NCBI GenBank assembly: GCA_965228015.1
Contig: OZ245787.1
Coordinates: 558,001-622,000 of the forward strand
Reading direction: 5' to 3'
Length of the DNA: 64,000 bases
DNA from: SKKY01 sp965228015
GTDB taxonomy: Bacteria; Bacillota; Peptococcia; Peptococcales; SKKY01
The stretch's first letter is position 1; every line of letters starts with the position of its first letter. A program made the translations under genes and the position numbers. The notes below the pieces were generated by a model. The model saw nothing but the letters and a program-made list of their open reading frames with translations, was not told the origin of the DNA and searched no databases. Below are positions 37,679 through 48,020 of the stretch, in pieces.

Positions 37679-39336
37679 TATTTACACCCCCAGATTTCAT
37701 CTAACGAACATCCGGTAGGAACCATTGGGAAAACATTTGCTCTGCAATCAATTCGATAATCAAGAAATGCAGGTTCTCTGCCTTCATAATTTTCTGTAAA
37801 TATTTTTTCAATTTCTTCTTTTAACTCTATTTTTGATGCTTTAATACTATAAGCCTGAGCAAGTAACTCCCAGTCTGGCGAAAACTCAAAGAGAGTTTGA
37901 GAATAATTCGACTCATGAAAAAGTTCCTGCCATTGACGAACCATTCCTAAACATCGGTTATTCATTAAAACTACAGTTATAGGAAGGCTGTACTGGCGAA
38001 CAATTGCCATTTCCTGAAGATTCATCTGGAAACTTCCATCCCCTGTTACTAAAATAACTCTTTTATCTGGGTTGGCAACCTGAGCCCCAATAGCTGCGGG
38101 AAGGCCATAACCCATTGTCCCTAACCCACCTGATGTAAGGAATGATTTTTCTCCTTTATGATGGATATAAAGAGCACTCCACATCTGATACTGCCCTACA
38201 TCTGTTACAACTATTGTTTTATCATCAATATAATCATTGATAAACTGTAATAAATTTTCTGGCTGAATTTCTTCTTCCTGGATTGGCTTCTTTTTATTTA
38301 CAGTTTTTATTTCAGAAATCCAGGCTTCTGTATTAAGTTTACCTTCTGTATTTTTATCAAGTTCTGTTAAGAAATCTTTACAGTCAGCAACAATAGGAAT
38401 GTCTGTTGCAACGTTTTTATCTATTTCAGCTGCTTCAATATCTACGTGGATTATCTTTGCTTTTGGAGCAAAACCATCGGAGCGTCCGACAACCCTGTCG
38501 CTGAATCTCATTCCAACAGCAATTATTAAATCACTTTCCTGAATTGAGTAGTTACCTTTAACTGTTCCATGCATACCTACCATACCCAGAAATAAATCAT
38601 CCCCAGCTGGATATGCACCCTTACCCGTTAATGTAACTGCAACAGGAATTCTTAATTTTTGTGCAACTAATTGCAATTCCTTCTCAGCTCTTCCAATAAC
38701 TATTCCGCCTCCCGCAATAATTAATGGTTTTTTACTTTTTTTAATTGCTTCAAAAGCTTTATCAAGCTGATTTATGTTCATTTTTGGTTTAGCAAGCTTT
38801 TTTAATACATGTTTTCTTACAACTGGTTTTTTGTTTTTGTAACTATCTGCATTAATACATCTTTTGGTACATCAATAAGCACTGGACCAGGTCTTCCGTT
38901 TTGTGCAATATAAAAAGCCTCTTCAACAATAGCAGGAATATCTTCTGCGTCTTCTACAAAATAATTATATTTTGTAGAAGATAAACTAAAACCTATTGTA
39001 TCTGCTTCTTAAAAACTGTCCTTACCAATAAGATGCTGGGCAACCTGACCTGTAATAGCGACCACAGGAACGGAGTCCATCATTGCAGTCCCCAATCCTG
39101 TTAATAAGTTAGTTGCACCAGAACCGGAAGTTGCAAAACACACTCCAACTTTTCCGGCGGATCTTGCATATCCATCTGCAGCACGAGCAGCTCCCTGTTC
39201 ATGTCGCATTAAAATATGCTGGATATTACTTTTAGGTAACACATCATATAAAGGTAAGAGGACGCCGCCTGGGATTCCAAAAACTTTGTCTACATTTTTT
39301 CTTCCAGGCATTTTAGCAATAATTCTGCTCCAATCA
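37678..39336 (-). pseudogene. ilvB: acetolactate synthase large subunit, multiple lesions
   Basis: TPP enzyme for the first common step of branched-chain synthesis. The natural start is probably ATG 39334-39336 (MIGAELLLKCLEEK). A six-A run at 39295-39300, one A short, shifts the frame before NVDKVFGIPGGVLLPLYD. TPP-site HEQGAARAADGYAR and GSGATNLLTG follow. TAA at 39009-39011 replaces the Gln of DSFQEAD. A perfect 14-bp hairpin (38950-38981) changes GITLPITKYNYLV-type sequence to GFSLSSTKYNYFV without shifting frame. A six-A run at 38827-38832, one A short, breaks again after IVTKTKK. The 367-codon C-terminal part, with GDGSFQMNLQEMAI and NNRCLGMVRQWQ, is open. Confidence 0.93.
38950..38981. 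repeat. perfect 14-bp hairpin inside ilvB
   Basis: tcttctacaaaata (38950-38963) and its exact complement (38968-38981) around ATTA. The frame is kept but residues on one side differ from the family consensus, as if a natural short palindrome (ACAAAATA/TATTTTGT) had been extended by copying. Confidence 0.85.
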
Positions 39337-39364
39337 TAAAACAACATCCCCCTTATATTATTTG

Positions 39365-39376
39365 TGTTATATAACA
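39365..39376. promoter_or_regulatory. palindrome in the ilvB leader
   Basis: TGTTATATAACA, a perfect 12-base palindrome about 29 bases before the ilvB start, in an AT-rich leader between the M16 protease gene and ilvB. A plausible operator; no convincing -35/-10 pair or T-box was found in the roughly 100-base gap. Confidence 0.4.
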
Positions 39377-39436
39377 AGTTATTATTCTTAATACTATTAT
39401 TATAATATTCAAAATAATACAATATGCAAATTAGGT

Positions 39437-42349
39437 TTATCCGTTAATTTTTATTATTTTTTTAAATATTTCTTTATTGCTTTCAAGCTTGTCTTCTCTT
39501 CCAATAACACAAAAAATATCTTCACTAACCACTGCGTCAATTACCTTTGCAAAATCATTTAAATCTGATACCTTAGTTGCAAGAATTTCACTTCTTATTT
39601 TTTGAAGATCTTTTTGTTCAATTTCCTGAAAGTAATATAAATTAGACAACTTTCCTTTATTACTTACACTTACTGGAGCATCGAAATCTCCCATAGTACC
39701 AATAATATAACGTTTTAATTCTCTTTCATTTAATTTTAAATTTTTGAAAAATTCACTGCTTTCATCATAAGCATTAAGGGTTTCAGTTAAATTTGGGTCT
39801 CTGTATGAACTAAAGATAATGTTCCCCAAAACAGAAACAGAGGCAAAACCCCCATATGCTCCTCCGGTAACTCTTAGTTTATTCCAAAGGTAGTCAGTAT
39901 TTAATATTTTGGCCGCTACTTTCATACTTCCATTATATTGAAAACCTTTTTTATAAAAGCTGCCACCTTTAATTACATATTGAACCCCCGCAGGGATGCT
40001 GATACCTTCTTTTAAATTCTCAATTTTGAAATTATATTTTACTTTTGGTTTTTTTGTATAGAACAGATCTTTTAAAGAACTATATGTCAGGTTTATAGCT
40101 TCTTCTATTGTTTCTTTGTCATTAGTAATACTTACTACAAGGTTATTAACTGCGAAAATACTATCAAATACTTCCTGAATATTGTCGGTAAGGCTGTCAT
40201 AAATATTATCAAAGTTTTCTAATATTTCTTTTAGAAAATAATAATATTCTATATTTCCTTCCTCTTGATACTTACCAGACTCAGAGAAATATGAAGACAG
40301 TCTTGTTTGTGCTATACCCATTGAATCATCAAGGAATTCATTTTCCTTAATTGCCCTTATTTCGATTAACTCTTCTTTTAATCTTTTTTTATCTTTAAAA
40401 ACTGTATTAGTTATTATTTCCACAATAAGGGAAAGAGACCTTTGAAGATTATCATCAAAGGTTTTTGTGCTAACCCTCATCATAGGGAAAATATCCCTTG
40501 AGCGATAACGATTAATACAGGAAACAGAGAAGTCTATGCCCCCAGTGTAAATATTTATCATTTTGGATAGTTTTTGATAATCATAATTTACTGTTGACAT
40601 GCTTGTCATGATATCATTCAGAAGATATATATATTTAATTTTTTCTTCTGGAGTTCTATCTGTTTTAAAGTACATATCCAGGTAAACTATTTTATTTGTA
40701 AATACTGGGTGTAGTATATATTCTATATCCTCTTTTTTAATAATCTCCCTTGGTATTTCCTCCTGTTCTTTTTTTATATTATTTATATCTATTACAGGAA
40801 TACATTCAAGTTTTTCAGGAGTATCTTCTTCTGTCTGATATTTTTGAAGTTTTTCATTTTTAATTTTTAATTGGTTCTTTTCTTCTTCAGTAAACTCGTT
40901 TTTTATCTTTTCTAATTTTTCTTTTACTATTTCACTTTTTCTTTCTTCCAAGCCGGGAGATGGGAGCAAGATAACATTTGCAGCATGCTTATTATCGAAA
41001 AAATACTTTCTGATAAGTTTTTCAAACCAACCTTTTTTCATGTCTTCCCTTAATTCAGCAATTTCCTCAGAGAAGCTTAAGAACATTACCGGATTGTCAC
41101 TATAGAGCCAGCTGTTCATTACTGATTGAGCACAGTTTATTCCTTTTCCCGGAGAAAAGGCATTTTCTCTAAGCCTGAATTCCAAAGTATTTAAAGCCCC
41201 GGTTAATAATTCTTCATCAATACCATCATTAACTAATTCTTCCAGATATTTATTAACAATTTCCTGGAAAGTATTAAAATGTTTTTCTTCTGAATTTCTT
41301 GCAAGAAAAGCGAAAAAAGGCTGTTGACCAACGGTGTAATAAAAACCATCTATTTCTTCAGCTATTTCTGCATTCATCAATCTTTTTTTCAGTTCTGAAC
41401 CTGTAACATCAAAAAAAACTCTTTCCAGAACCATAAAAGAAAGTACTTCTTTTTTATCTGTTATTTTCCCAGTCACAAAATTTTTCGACAAATATGTTTT
41501 ATTTTCTTCTCCTTGTTCCTTGCTTATTCCATATACTCCTTTAACATTTTTTATTTCTTCAAAATTCTTTTGAGGTGGGATTTCGTAGTTCCCGTTATTA
41601 AAACTAAAATTACTCAAATATTCTTGGTTTAGATAATTAAGAAAATCTAAAATATCCAGTTTCCCGTATAAAAAGAAATATGCATTGGATGGATGATAAT
41701 ATTCCTGGTGATATTTTTTGAAGTCTTTATAATTTAAACTTGTTATATATTCCGGATTTCCCCCTGAATCCAGTCCATAGGAATTGTCTGGATACAAAGC
41801 TCCTTTTACTTGATTAATCAGCATTCTGTCCGGAGATGAATATGCACCTTTCATTTCATTAAAAACAATCCCGTTATATTTTATACTTTGATCTTTAGGG
41901 TCTTCTTCATACCTCCAGCCTTCTTGCAGAAAAATCTCTTCCTTTTCTAATACTAAAGGATTAAAAACCGCATCCAGGTAAGTGTCCGTCAAATTTCCAA
42001 AGTCTTTATCATTAATACTTGCAACAAGATACATTGTTTTATCGGAAAAAGTCATCGCATTTAAAAATGTACTTAAAGAACTTTTTCTTAATTCAAGAAA
42101 AGGAGACTTTACAGGATATTTCTTTGAACCCGAAAGGACACAGTGTTCAAGGATATGGGTAAGGCCTGTTTCATCTGAAGGTGGTGTTTTGAATGATACA
42201 GAAAAAACCTTATTTTCATCATCATTTTCCACATATAAAAGTCCAGCCTTTGTTTGTTCATGAACAAAGTGATAGGTTACGCTGTTAATATCTTCAATAC
42301 TTTTTTTCTCTATTAATTTAAATCCAAAATAAATATTATTTTCTTTCAT
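39437..42349 (-). CDS. M16C peptidase (PreP/IDE-like insulinase family)
   Basis: 970 codons with the family architecture of two M16 halves joined by a linker. The inverted zinc motif HxxEH is at HILEH (His65, Glu68, His69), with the third ligand in the downstream EEIFLQEGWRYEE region. FNEMKGAYSSPDRMLI and YHPSNAYFFLYG are typical of presequence-protease-like enzymes. C-terminal RVTGGAYGGFASVS matches the substrate-binding R...Y pair. It degrades peptides in a closed chamber, probably in the cytoplasm (no signal peptide). It overlaps the ABC-F gene by one base. Nearly 3 kb open, so unaffected by the decay seen next door. Confidence 0.93.
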   Translation of the reverse strand: MKENNIYFGFKLIEKKSIEDINSVTYHFVHEQTKAGLLYVENDDENKVFSVSFKTPPSDETGLTHILEHCVLSGSKKYPVKSPFLELRKSSLSTFLNAMTFSDKTMYLVASINDKDFGNLTDTYLDAVFNPLVLEKEEIFLQEGWRYEEDPKDQSIKYNGIVFNEMKGAYSSPDRMLINQVKGALYPDNSYGLDSGGNPEYITSLNYKDFKKYHQEYYHPSNAYFFLYGKLDILDFLNYLNQEYLSNFSFNNGNYEIPPQKNFEEIKNVKGVYGISKEQGEENKTYLSKNFVTGKITDKKEVLSFMVLERVFFDVTGSELKKRLMNAEIAEEIDGFYYTVGQQPFFAFLARNSEEKHFNTFQEIVNKYLEELVNDGIDEELLTGALNTLEFRLRENAFSPGKGINCAQSVMNSWLYSDNPVMFLSFSEEIAELREDMKKGWFEKLIRKYFFDNKHAANVILLPSPGLEERKSEIVKEKLEKIKNEFTEEEKNQLKIKNEKLQKYQTEEDTPEKLECIPVIDINNIKKEQEEIPREIIKKEDIEYILHPVFTNKIVYLDMYFKTDRTPEEKIKYIYLLNDIMTSMSTVNYDYQKLSKMINIYTGGIDFSVSCINRYRSRDIFPMMRVSTKTFDDNLQRSLSLIVEIITNTVFKDKKRLKEELIEIRAIKENEFLDDSMGIAQTRLSSYFSESGKYQEEGNIEYYYFLKEILENFDNIYDSLTDNIQEVFDSIFAVNNLVVSITNDKETIEEAINLTYSSLKDLFYTKKPKVKYNFKIENLKEGISIPAGVQYVIKGGSFYKKGFQYNGSMKVAAKILNTDYLWNKLRVTGGAYGGFASVSVLGNIIFSSYRDPNLTETLNAYDESSEFFKNLKLNERELKRYIIGTMGDFDAPVSVSNKGKLSNLYYFQEIEQKDLQKIRSEILATKVSDLNDFAKVIDAVVSEDIFCVIGREDKLESNKEIFKKIIKING

Positions 42350-44244
42350 TATTTTTCTCCTTTTTGATCTTCAATTTTACTTTGCAGATCAGCCCATTCT
42401 TCCATATATTCTTCACTTAAAATTTGATTTAATTTAAGTGTTGTGATTACTTCATCATATTTTTGAAAATCTTTATACAACTCTGGTTCTGAAAGTAACT
42501 TATTAGATTCGGCAATTATTTTTTCAGTTTTTTCAATTAAAACTTCCAATTCCTCAAGCCTTTTATTAACTTTGTATATATTAATACCCTTGGTTTTTTC
42601 TTTATTATTTAACTCAATTGATTTGTTCTTTTTTGAATTTAACTCACCGGTATTCTTTTGTTTCTCTTCAACATATTCTGAATAAGAACCCTCAAAAAAA
42701 TCTACTTTTCCTTTATTGATAATCATCAATCGAGTGGCAAGAAAATCAAGTAATAACCGATCGTGGGAAACGAAAAGTATTGTACCTCCAAATTGAGACA
42801 ATACCTGGATAATAATATTTTTTGACTCAATATCCAGATGATTTGTTGGCTCATCTAAAATTAAGAAATTTGATTCTTCTAAAATAAGCTTAATAAAAGC
42901 TACTCTTGATTTTTCTCCCCCGCTCAGGCTTTTAATTTTTTTATCAAGATCTTCCTGGAAAAACAATACGGAGGCTAACATTTCTCTAGCTTTCTCAAAG
43001 GTTATATTAAAATTTTCAGCAATTTCCTGAAAAACAGTTTTTTCTGGATCAAGGGAACTATGGTGCTGATCAAAATATCCAGGTTTTACTCCAGCGCCAA
43101 AAATAATATCTCCGGAGTTTTGGGTTCTATTAATAATAGTATTAATTAAAGTTGTTTTCCCCGATCCATTTGGGCCAATTATACCTGTTGCTTCACCCTG
43201 CTTAATTAAGAAGCTCAAATCTATAAATTCCAATTCAAAATGAACATACTTTGATAAATTATTTATTTTCAGTATTTCTTTGCCTGTGTGTGAAACCTCC
43301 CCAAATTTTAATTTAATATTTTTATTTTGAAATACATCATCAAGGAGTTCTTTTCTTGATAATTGCTTTTCTCTGCCCCTGGCTTGCTTTGACTTAATTC
43401 CCGCTTTATATTTTTTAATATATTCCTGAATACTTCTTATTTCTTTTTGTTGTTTTTCAAAGGCCTTCTTATCAAAAGCTTCCCGTTCTATTTTTAAATA
43501 TTGATATTTTGTATAATTTCCCGGAAAAGATGTAATTTTTTTATTACTTACCTCCAAAACTCTTGTTACAACTTTATCTAAAAAATAAGAATCATGGGAA
43601 ATTACCAGTATCGTTCCCGGATATGATGAAAGATAATCCTCCAGCCATTGAATTCCGTCAAGATCAAGATGATTGGTTGGCTCATCTAAAAGAAGAATAT
43701 CTGGCTGACTGACTAATAATTTCCCCAGACTTAATCTTCTTTTTTCTCCTCCGCTAAGGTTCGTGCATTTTTTATTAAAATCCTCGTTACTAAAACCCAG
43801 ACCCGTTAATATTTTTCTTGTTTGAGCTTCAATAGCATAGCCATTTTTCTTTTCATATTCTTCCTGCAATATTCCATAATCTTCTAGTATTTTCTCAAGA
43901 CCACTTTCTCCGGTTTTTGAAATTAGCTTTTCAAAATTATTTAACTCTTTCCTGATATTTAAAATATCTGAAAAACTGGATATAACATAATCAAAAACCC
44001 GAGAATTTTCATCAATATATGTATGCTGTTCTGAATAGCCGCACTTTCTTCCTGAAGCAATAAAGATATCTCCTAAATCAGCATCTTCCTCTCCAGTTAT
44101 TAACTTCATAACTGTAGTCTTGCCAGAGCCATTTACTCCGGTAAGAGCCACCTTTTCTCCAAAATTAATTGAAAAGGAAGCTTCTTCCAATATTAAATTA
44201 TCTGCATAATATTTTGTTATTTTATTAAACTGAAGATCTGACAT
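42349..44244 (-). CDS. ABC-F family ATPase
   Basis: 631 codons with two ABC domains. First Walker A GVNGSGKTTVMKLI, signature NLSGGEKRRLSLGKLL, Walker B ILLLDEPTNHLDLDG. Linker with basic AGIKSKQARGREKQLSRKELL. Second Walker A GPNGSGKTTLINTI, signature SLSGGEKSRVAFIKL, NFLILDEPTNHLDIES. The C-terminal coiled coil is at about 555-625. No membrane domains, so it acts on ribosomes (Uup/EttA/YdiF-type or resistance-type). Which subgroup cannot be settled by eye. Intact. Confidence 0.93.
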   Translation of the reverse strand: MSDLQFNKITKYYADNLILEEASFSINFGEKVALTGVNGSGKTTVMKLITGEEDADLGDIFIASGRKCGYSEQHTYIDENSRVFDYVISSFSDILNIRKELNNFEKLISKTGESGLEKILEDYGILQEEYEKKNGYAIEAQTRKILTGLGFSNEDFNKKCTNLSGGEKRRLSLGKLLVSQPDILLLDEPTNHLDLDGIQWLEDYLSSYPGTILVISHDSYFLDKVVTRVLEVSNKKITSFPGNYTKYQYLKIEREAFDKKAFEKQQKEIRSIQEYIKKYKAGIKSKQARGREKQLSRKELLDDVFQNKNIKLKFGEVSHTGKEILKINNLSKYVHFELEFIDLSFLIKQGEATGIIGPNGSGKTTLINTIINRTQNSGDIIFGAGVKPGYFDQHHSSLDPEKTVFQEIAENFNITFEKAREMLASVLFFQEDLDKKIKSLSGGEKSRVAFIKLILEESNFLILDEPTNHLDIESKNIIIQVLSQFGGTILFVSHDRLLLDFLATRLMIINKGKVDFFEGSYSEYVEEKQKNTGELNSKKNKSIELNNKEKTKGINIYKVNKRLEELEVLIEKTEKIIAESNKLLSEPELYKDFQKYDEVITTLKLNQILSEEYMEEWADLQSKIEDQKGEK

Positions 44245-44880
44245 TATAGTACCACCTGTTCCAATGTATTTATTTATTTTATACTAACGGGATAAATACT
44301 GTATACTTTTTTTATTGATTGATCGCGTCAATTAATTATGGGTTTTAAAAGAATAAAAAACCCCTTGTATGTATTACGTGCTAAATCGCACTCGCTATCC
44401 TTTTAAACAATTCTCTTTTCCAAGTTCTCTTGCCAATTAAAACTACTGGCACATTACCGAATTTCTCATCTGATATTAGGTTCGTAGCTTTTTTATAACA
44501 CGGCTTTCTAATTTTATGATTCTTGTTTCTGTTTTTCTTGCTTCTTTCTTTTACTAAATCATATACATTACCTGAATTAGCCTTAAAAGCCCTCAGACGT
44601 GACATTTGATCAACACCTTCTCTGTACCAGCTTAGAGGCCTTGAACTTAATCTTGCAGATAATATATGACTAATATGGCCTTCTGTGCTACAGCCTATAT
44701 AATCCGGGTCATATTGATTCATTATACCTTCCCAATTATTTAACACATAACTTCTAGCATCTTTTATTGCTTCTATTTTTGTTTCTGATTCTGTTTCTTC
44801 AATTATTTGTAATGGTATAGTCTTATTGTAACACCTAGTACGGATAATATATAATAAACCCGAACTAGGAGGATTACAAA

Positions 44881-45164
44881 ATGAGCAAACGTTACGATTT
44901 AGAATTCAAGAAGGAGGTTGTACGTGAATATCTAAAAAGCAAAAGCCTTGGTGATCTTTTTGCAACCTACGGTGTATCAAAATCAACAATGTCCGGATGG
45001 ATAAAAAAATACAGCGAAGAATGTCATTACACAAAACCACAAAATAAAGAAAATGCAATATCACCAGAGAAATATAGAGCGCTTAACAAGAAGCTTATGG
45101 AACTTTAAAAGGAAAATGACTTCCTAAAAAAGTAGCGGCATTCTTCGCAAAGGAAATCGATTAG
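44881..45164 (+). pseudogene. IS3 transposase orfA, stop and frameshift
   Basis: MSKRYDLEFKKEVVREYLKSKSLGDLFATYGVSKSTMSGWIKKY is the helix-turn-helix of IS3 OrfA, followed by the leucine-zipper-like LNKKLMEL. A TAA at 45106-45108 sits where ELQKEN or ELEKEN is expected, and a six-A run at 45126-45131 is one A short before VAAFFAKEID. The corrected end overlaps the orfB GTG start by one base, the arrangement used for programmed -1 frameshifting in this family. Confidence 0.85.
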
Positions 45165-46021
45165 TGGTATATCGGTTCATTGATGCCTATAAACTTGAGT
45201 TTGGATTGTGCTGGTTATGCCGCAAGTTCAACCTCTCTCCGAATATGTACTACAATTACTTAAAGAACAGAAAATCCACGTATCGTGAGGGAAAGGCTAA
45301 AGTTCAAGAAAACATAAAAAGTATTTATTACAATAATGGACGCATTATCGGCCATAGGTGGATGGTCACTTTTCTTGCAAGGCAAAATATATTTATTAGT
45401 AAGACAACAACACATAAGTATATGAACAAGGAATTAAACCTGCATGCAATCACTGTAAGAAAAAGGCCCAAATATGTAAAAGGTGAAAAGAACAAAGTAT
45501 TTCCCAATATTCTTAATCAAAATTTCTCTGTCACAGAAAGAAATAAAGTATGGTGTACTGATTTCACCTATATAAGATTAACAAACGGTAAAATGCGTTA
45601 TAATTGTACTATTATAGATTTAGCAAAAAGGGAAGCGATAGCAACGGTTAACTCAAAATGAATCAACTCAGATCTGGCAATAGAAACCTTGTCTAAAGCT
45701 CTTGAAAGAGAGAGCCCAGATGAAGGGTTAGTCTTACATTCAGATCAGGGGGTACAGTTCACCTCATGGGCTTTCGTAGAGTACTGCAAAAGCCAAGGAA
45801 TAAGGCAAAGCATGAGTAAAACAGGTTGCCCATATGATAACGCTCCAATGGAGAGATTTTATAAATCACTTAAGTCAGAGCTTATTTACTACCAAAAATT
45901 TGAAACCGACCTACAATTAGATGAAGCTATCAATAAATATGTTTATGTGTGGTACAATCACATTCGACCTTATTCATACAATGGAGGGCTGACTCCATTT
46001 GAAGCACGAAATATAAACTGA
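45164..46021 (+). pseudogene. IS3 transposase orfB (DDE integrase), one in-frame TGA
   Basis: Open as MVYRFIDAYKLEFGLCWLCRKFNLSPNMYYNYL, KSIYYNNGRIIGHRWM, then NKVWCTDFTYIRL (first Asp), TGA at 45659-45661 after ATVNSK, SDLAIETLSKAL, VLHSDQGVQFTS (second Asp), SKTGCPYDNAPMERFYKSLKSELI (Glu). The stop lies where Arg or Trp would fit (CGA or TGG to TGA), the only TGA lesion outside the ISLre2 copies. All three catalytic residues remain in the frame. Confidence 0.87.
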
Positions 46022-47081
46022 TTTTTCGTACTTAGTGTTACAAAGATGCTTGACCATTACAATCATTTGGTGTGTGCCTTTCATATGAGCAGTTGCCTTC
46101 TTTATATATTTCGACAAATGATATATATCTAAAACATAGATACTATCTTTAATCCATTCTTTGCCTTGTTTTATCCAGTTGGCTCCATCTCCTGATAAAT
46201 ATATCTTTTCAATAGTTTCTTTTTCATAGTTGCTATCAATATAATCAGCTACTTCAAGCCATAAATCAGCACTATCTTGGTAGAGACCACTAAAGTATCT
46301 GGGATTTATTAATTCATATCTATCTTTACTTACCTTTCACTTACCTTCGTGAACATAAATTAATCTAGATTCGGCACATGTTCCTCTTTGAAGTGAAACA
46401 TGATCTTCATCAGCTTCGATGTACAAAACCTTAGCTTGAGAATCAGTTTTTTCACTGGTGCTGCATGATTAGAAATATCTTTAAGCTTTCTAATAGAATT
46501 CATTACTGTTTGACTAGTAAGATATACATTCTTCGATATTTTTTCGCTACTTTTTCTGTATGGTGTCTCTATTGCTTCTTCTATTAACATTGATTCTAGC
46601 AATATATCCATTCTGTCATTTGCTTCAATACCAACAGCTTCATCAGATAAGTATTTATATTCACCGGTAATTTTATGAACATAATACGTTCTTTTATAGG
46701 TTACTTCACCAAATATCGTCGCCAAACTTTTCTTCGACTTTGTTTCCTTTATTTTCCAGTCTCTTTTTCTTGCACAATCTTTTTTAACTAAAATATCTAC
46801 AGTTTCAAGTACTTTTTCTGTAATTGCAACCCCAACTTCATCCAGCATTTTTTTGGTTTTTAAAATGAATTCAGATATATTATTTCCCTCAATTAAAGTT
46901 GTTTCCATATTTTCTGCTATTTCTTTACCGATTTTAGTTGCAATTTCATGTATAATATTATTCATTAGAGTTTCTCCTTTTTTGCGATTTGGTTTAGCGA
47001 TTTAATTGTAACATAAGGAGTTGCTCTAATATTTTTTGTTTTTTTACCCATAATTATTTTACACTAACTTATTGATTAAAT

Positions 47082-47110
47082 TTTTCATATTTTTTTCTAA
47101 ATTATATGAT
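47082..47110 (+). promoter_or_regulatory. predicted dat promoter
   Basis: TTTTCA (47082-47087), 17-base spacer, TATGAT (47105-47110), starting 18 bases after the end of the ISLre2 copy and about 55 bases before the dat start. Confidence 0.4.
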
Positions 47111-47165
47111 AAAATATACCCTAAGAATAATTGATTTGATATAAACAAGGAGGAATTAATTAACT

Positions 47166-48011
47166 ATGAAAGAATCAGGATTAATCGATGGCAAAATTGT
47201 AGATTTAGGAGAGCATCTTATTTCTATGGAAGACAGAGGCTATCAGTTTGGAGATGGAATTTACGAAGTAACAAGTGTTTTTGATGGCAAACTTTTTATG
47301 CTAGAGGAGCATCTGGATAGGCTTTATTCAAGTGCAGAAAAAATTAAGCTTAAAATCCCTTACACCAGAGAAGAAATTAAAGGTTTCCATGAGCTGCTTC
47401 TTAAAGAATCAGGCATTAAAAATACAGGAATCTATTTGCAAATTACCAGAGGAGCTGCTCCCAGAAAACACAACTTCCCTGTTGGTATCAAACCAGTTTT
47501 AACTATGGCTATCCGCCCAGGAGATCCTCAAGGGTCAGAGAAAAGAGCTAAAGGTATCGAAACTCTTCTTGTAGATGATGTCCGCTGGTTAAGATGTGAT
47601 ATTAAAACTCTTAACTTGCTCGGCAATGTTCTTGCTAAACAAGCTGCTTATGAAGCAGGAAAAGGCGAGGCTATACAGCACAGAGATGGAATCGTAACTG
47701 AAGGTTCAAGTACAAACTTTTATGTAATTAAAGACGGAGTTCTTCATACTCATCCCGCAAACAATCTTATTCTTCCAGGAATAACAAGAATTGCTATATT
47801 GCAACTTTGCAGAGACAATGGAATTGAATTTGTTGAAGAGCCATTTACTGTAGATTTTATGAATGCAGCTGATGAAGCATTTATTACAGGAACAACTACT
47901 GAGATTATGCCTGTTACAAAGGTAAGTGATGCGGTTATCGGAAGTGGTACAAGAGGTCCTGTTACGCAAAAACTACAGGAACTATATACTGAAATGATTA
48001 AAAATGCTTAA
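47166..48011 (+). CDS. dat: D-amino acid aminotransferase
   Basis: Fold-type IV PLP enzyme interconverting D-Ala and D-Glu with keto acids, which supplies D-glutamate for the wall. 281 codons: SMEDRGYQFGDGIYEV near residue 21, RGAAPRKHNFP, RWLRCDIKTLNLLGNVLAKQ with the PLP Lys (about residue 145), DGIVTEGSSTNFYVI, and FITGTTTEIMPVTKV. These blocks fit D-amino acid transaminase rather than IlvE. RBS AAGGAGG. A shared terminator follows. Intact. Confidence 0.93.
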   Translation: MKESGLIDGKIVDLGEHLISMEDRGYQFGDGIYEVTSVFDGKLFMLEEHLDRLYSSAEKIKLKIPYTREEIKGFHELLLKESGIKNTGIYLQITRGAAPRKHNFPVGIKPVLTMAIRPGDPQGSEKRAKGIETLLVDDVRWLRCDIKTLNLLGNVLAKQAAYEAGKGEAIQHRDGIVTEGSSTNFYVIKDGVLHTHPANNLILPGITRIAILQLCRDNGIEFVEEPFTVDFMNAADEAFITGTTTEIMPVTKVSDAVIGSGTRGPVTQKLQELYTEMIKNA

Positions 48012-48020
48012 TTTATAAAA

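Larger units (their letters stand above)
44808..46061 (+). mobile_element. IS3-family element nested in ISLre2
   Basis: 1254 bp. Left end TGTAATGGTATAGTC and right end read inward TGTAATGGTCAAGCA share TGTAATGGT, and a second shared block TTGTAACAC lies about 20 bases in. Flanks aattatt and atcattt give no clear 3-bp duplication. Contains orfA and orfB in the normal overlapping order. Confidence 0.9.
44381..46965 (-). pseudogene. ISLre2 transposase copy 2, frameshifted and interrupted
   Basis: N-terminal part 46360-46965 (MNNIIHEIATKIGKEIAEN to APVKKL) lost its frame at the same six-A run as copy 1; the same in-frame TGA follows near 46336. The middle (YLSGDGADWIKQG region) lies at 46062-46330. 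After the IS3 element the C-terminal part 44381-44806 is open: ETESETKIEAIKDARSYVLNNWEG, DYIGCSTEGHISHILSARLSSRP, KERSKKNRNKNHK, ending KRIASAI. Here the T runs that are longer in copy 1 have the length needed for the frame, so copy 2 is closer to the ancestor in this part. Confidence 0.87.
44325..47064 (-). mobile_element. ISLre2-family element, copy 2, split by an IS3 element
   Basis: Ends match copy 1 (gcgtcaattaattatgggt left; the same taattatgggt block right). The element is interrupted at 44808-46061 by an IS3-family insertion; about 54 bases present in copy 1 (roughly 9924-9977) are missing at the junction, so insertion was accompanied by deletion. By hand count the two copies differ by about 21 transitions, one transversion and five one-base homopolymer indels. 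Confidence 0.88.

Noticed and set aside
36124..39436. T-box or leucine leader controlling the ilv-leu operon
   Set aside because: The roughly 100 bases before ilvB lack the specifier and antiterminator features of a T-box, and no leucine-rich leader peptide is seen.
10260..45661. TGA read as tryptophan (code change)
   Set aside because: Only the transposase genes contain internal TGA, both ISLre2 cases are the same lesion, and the remaining stops are TAA/TAG.
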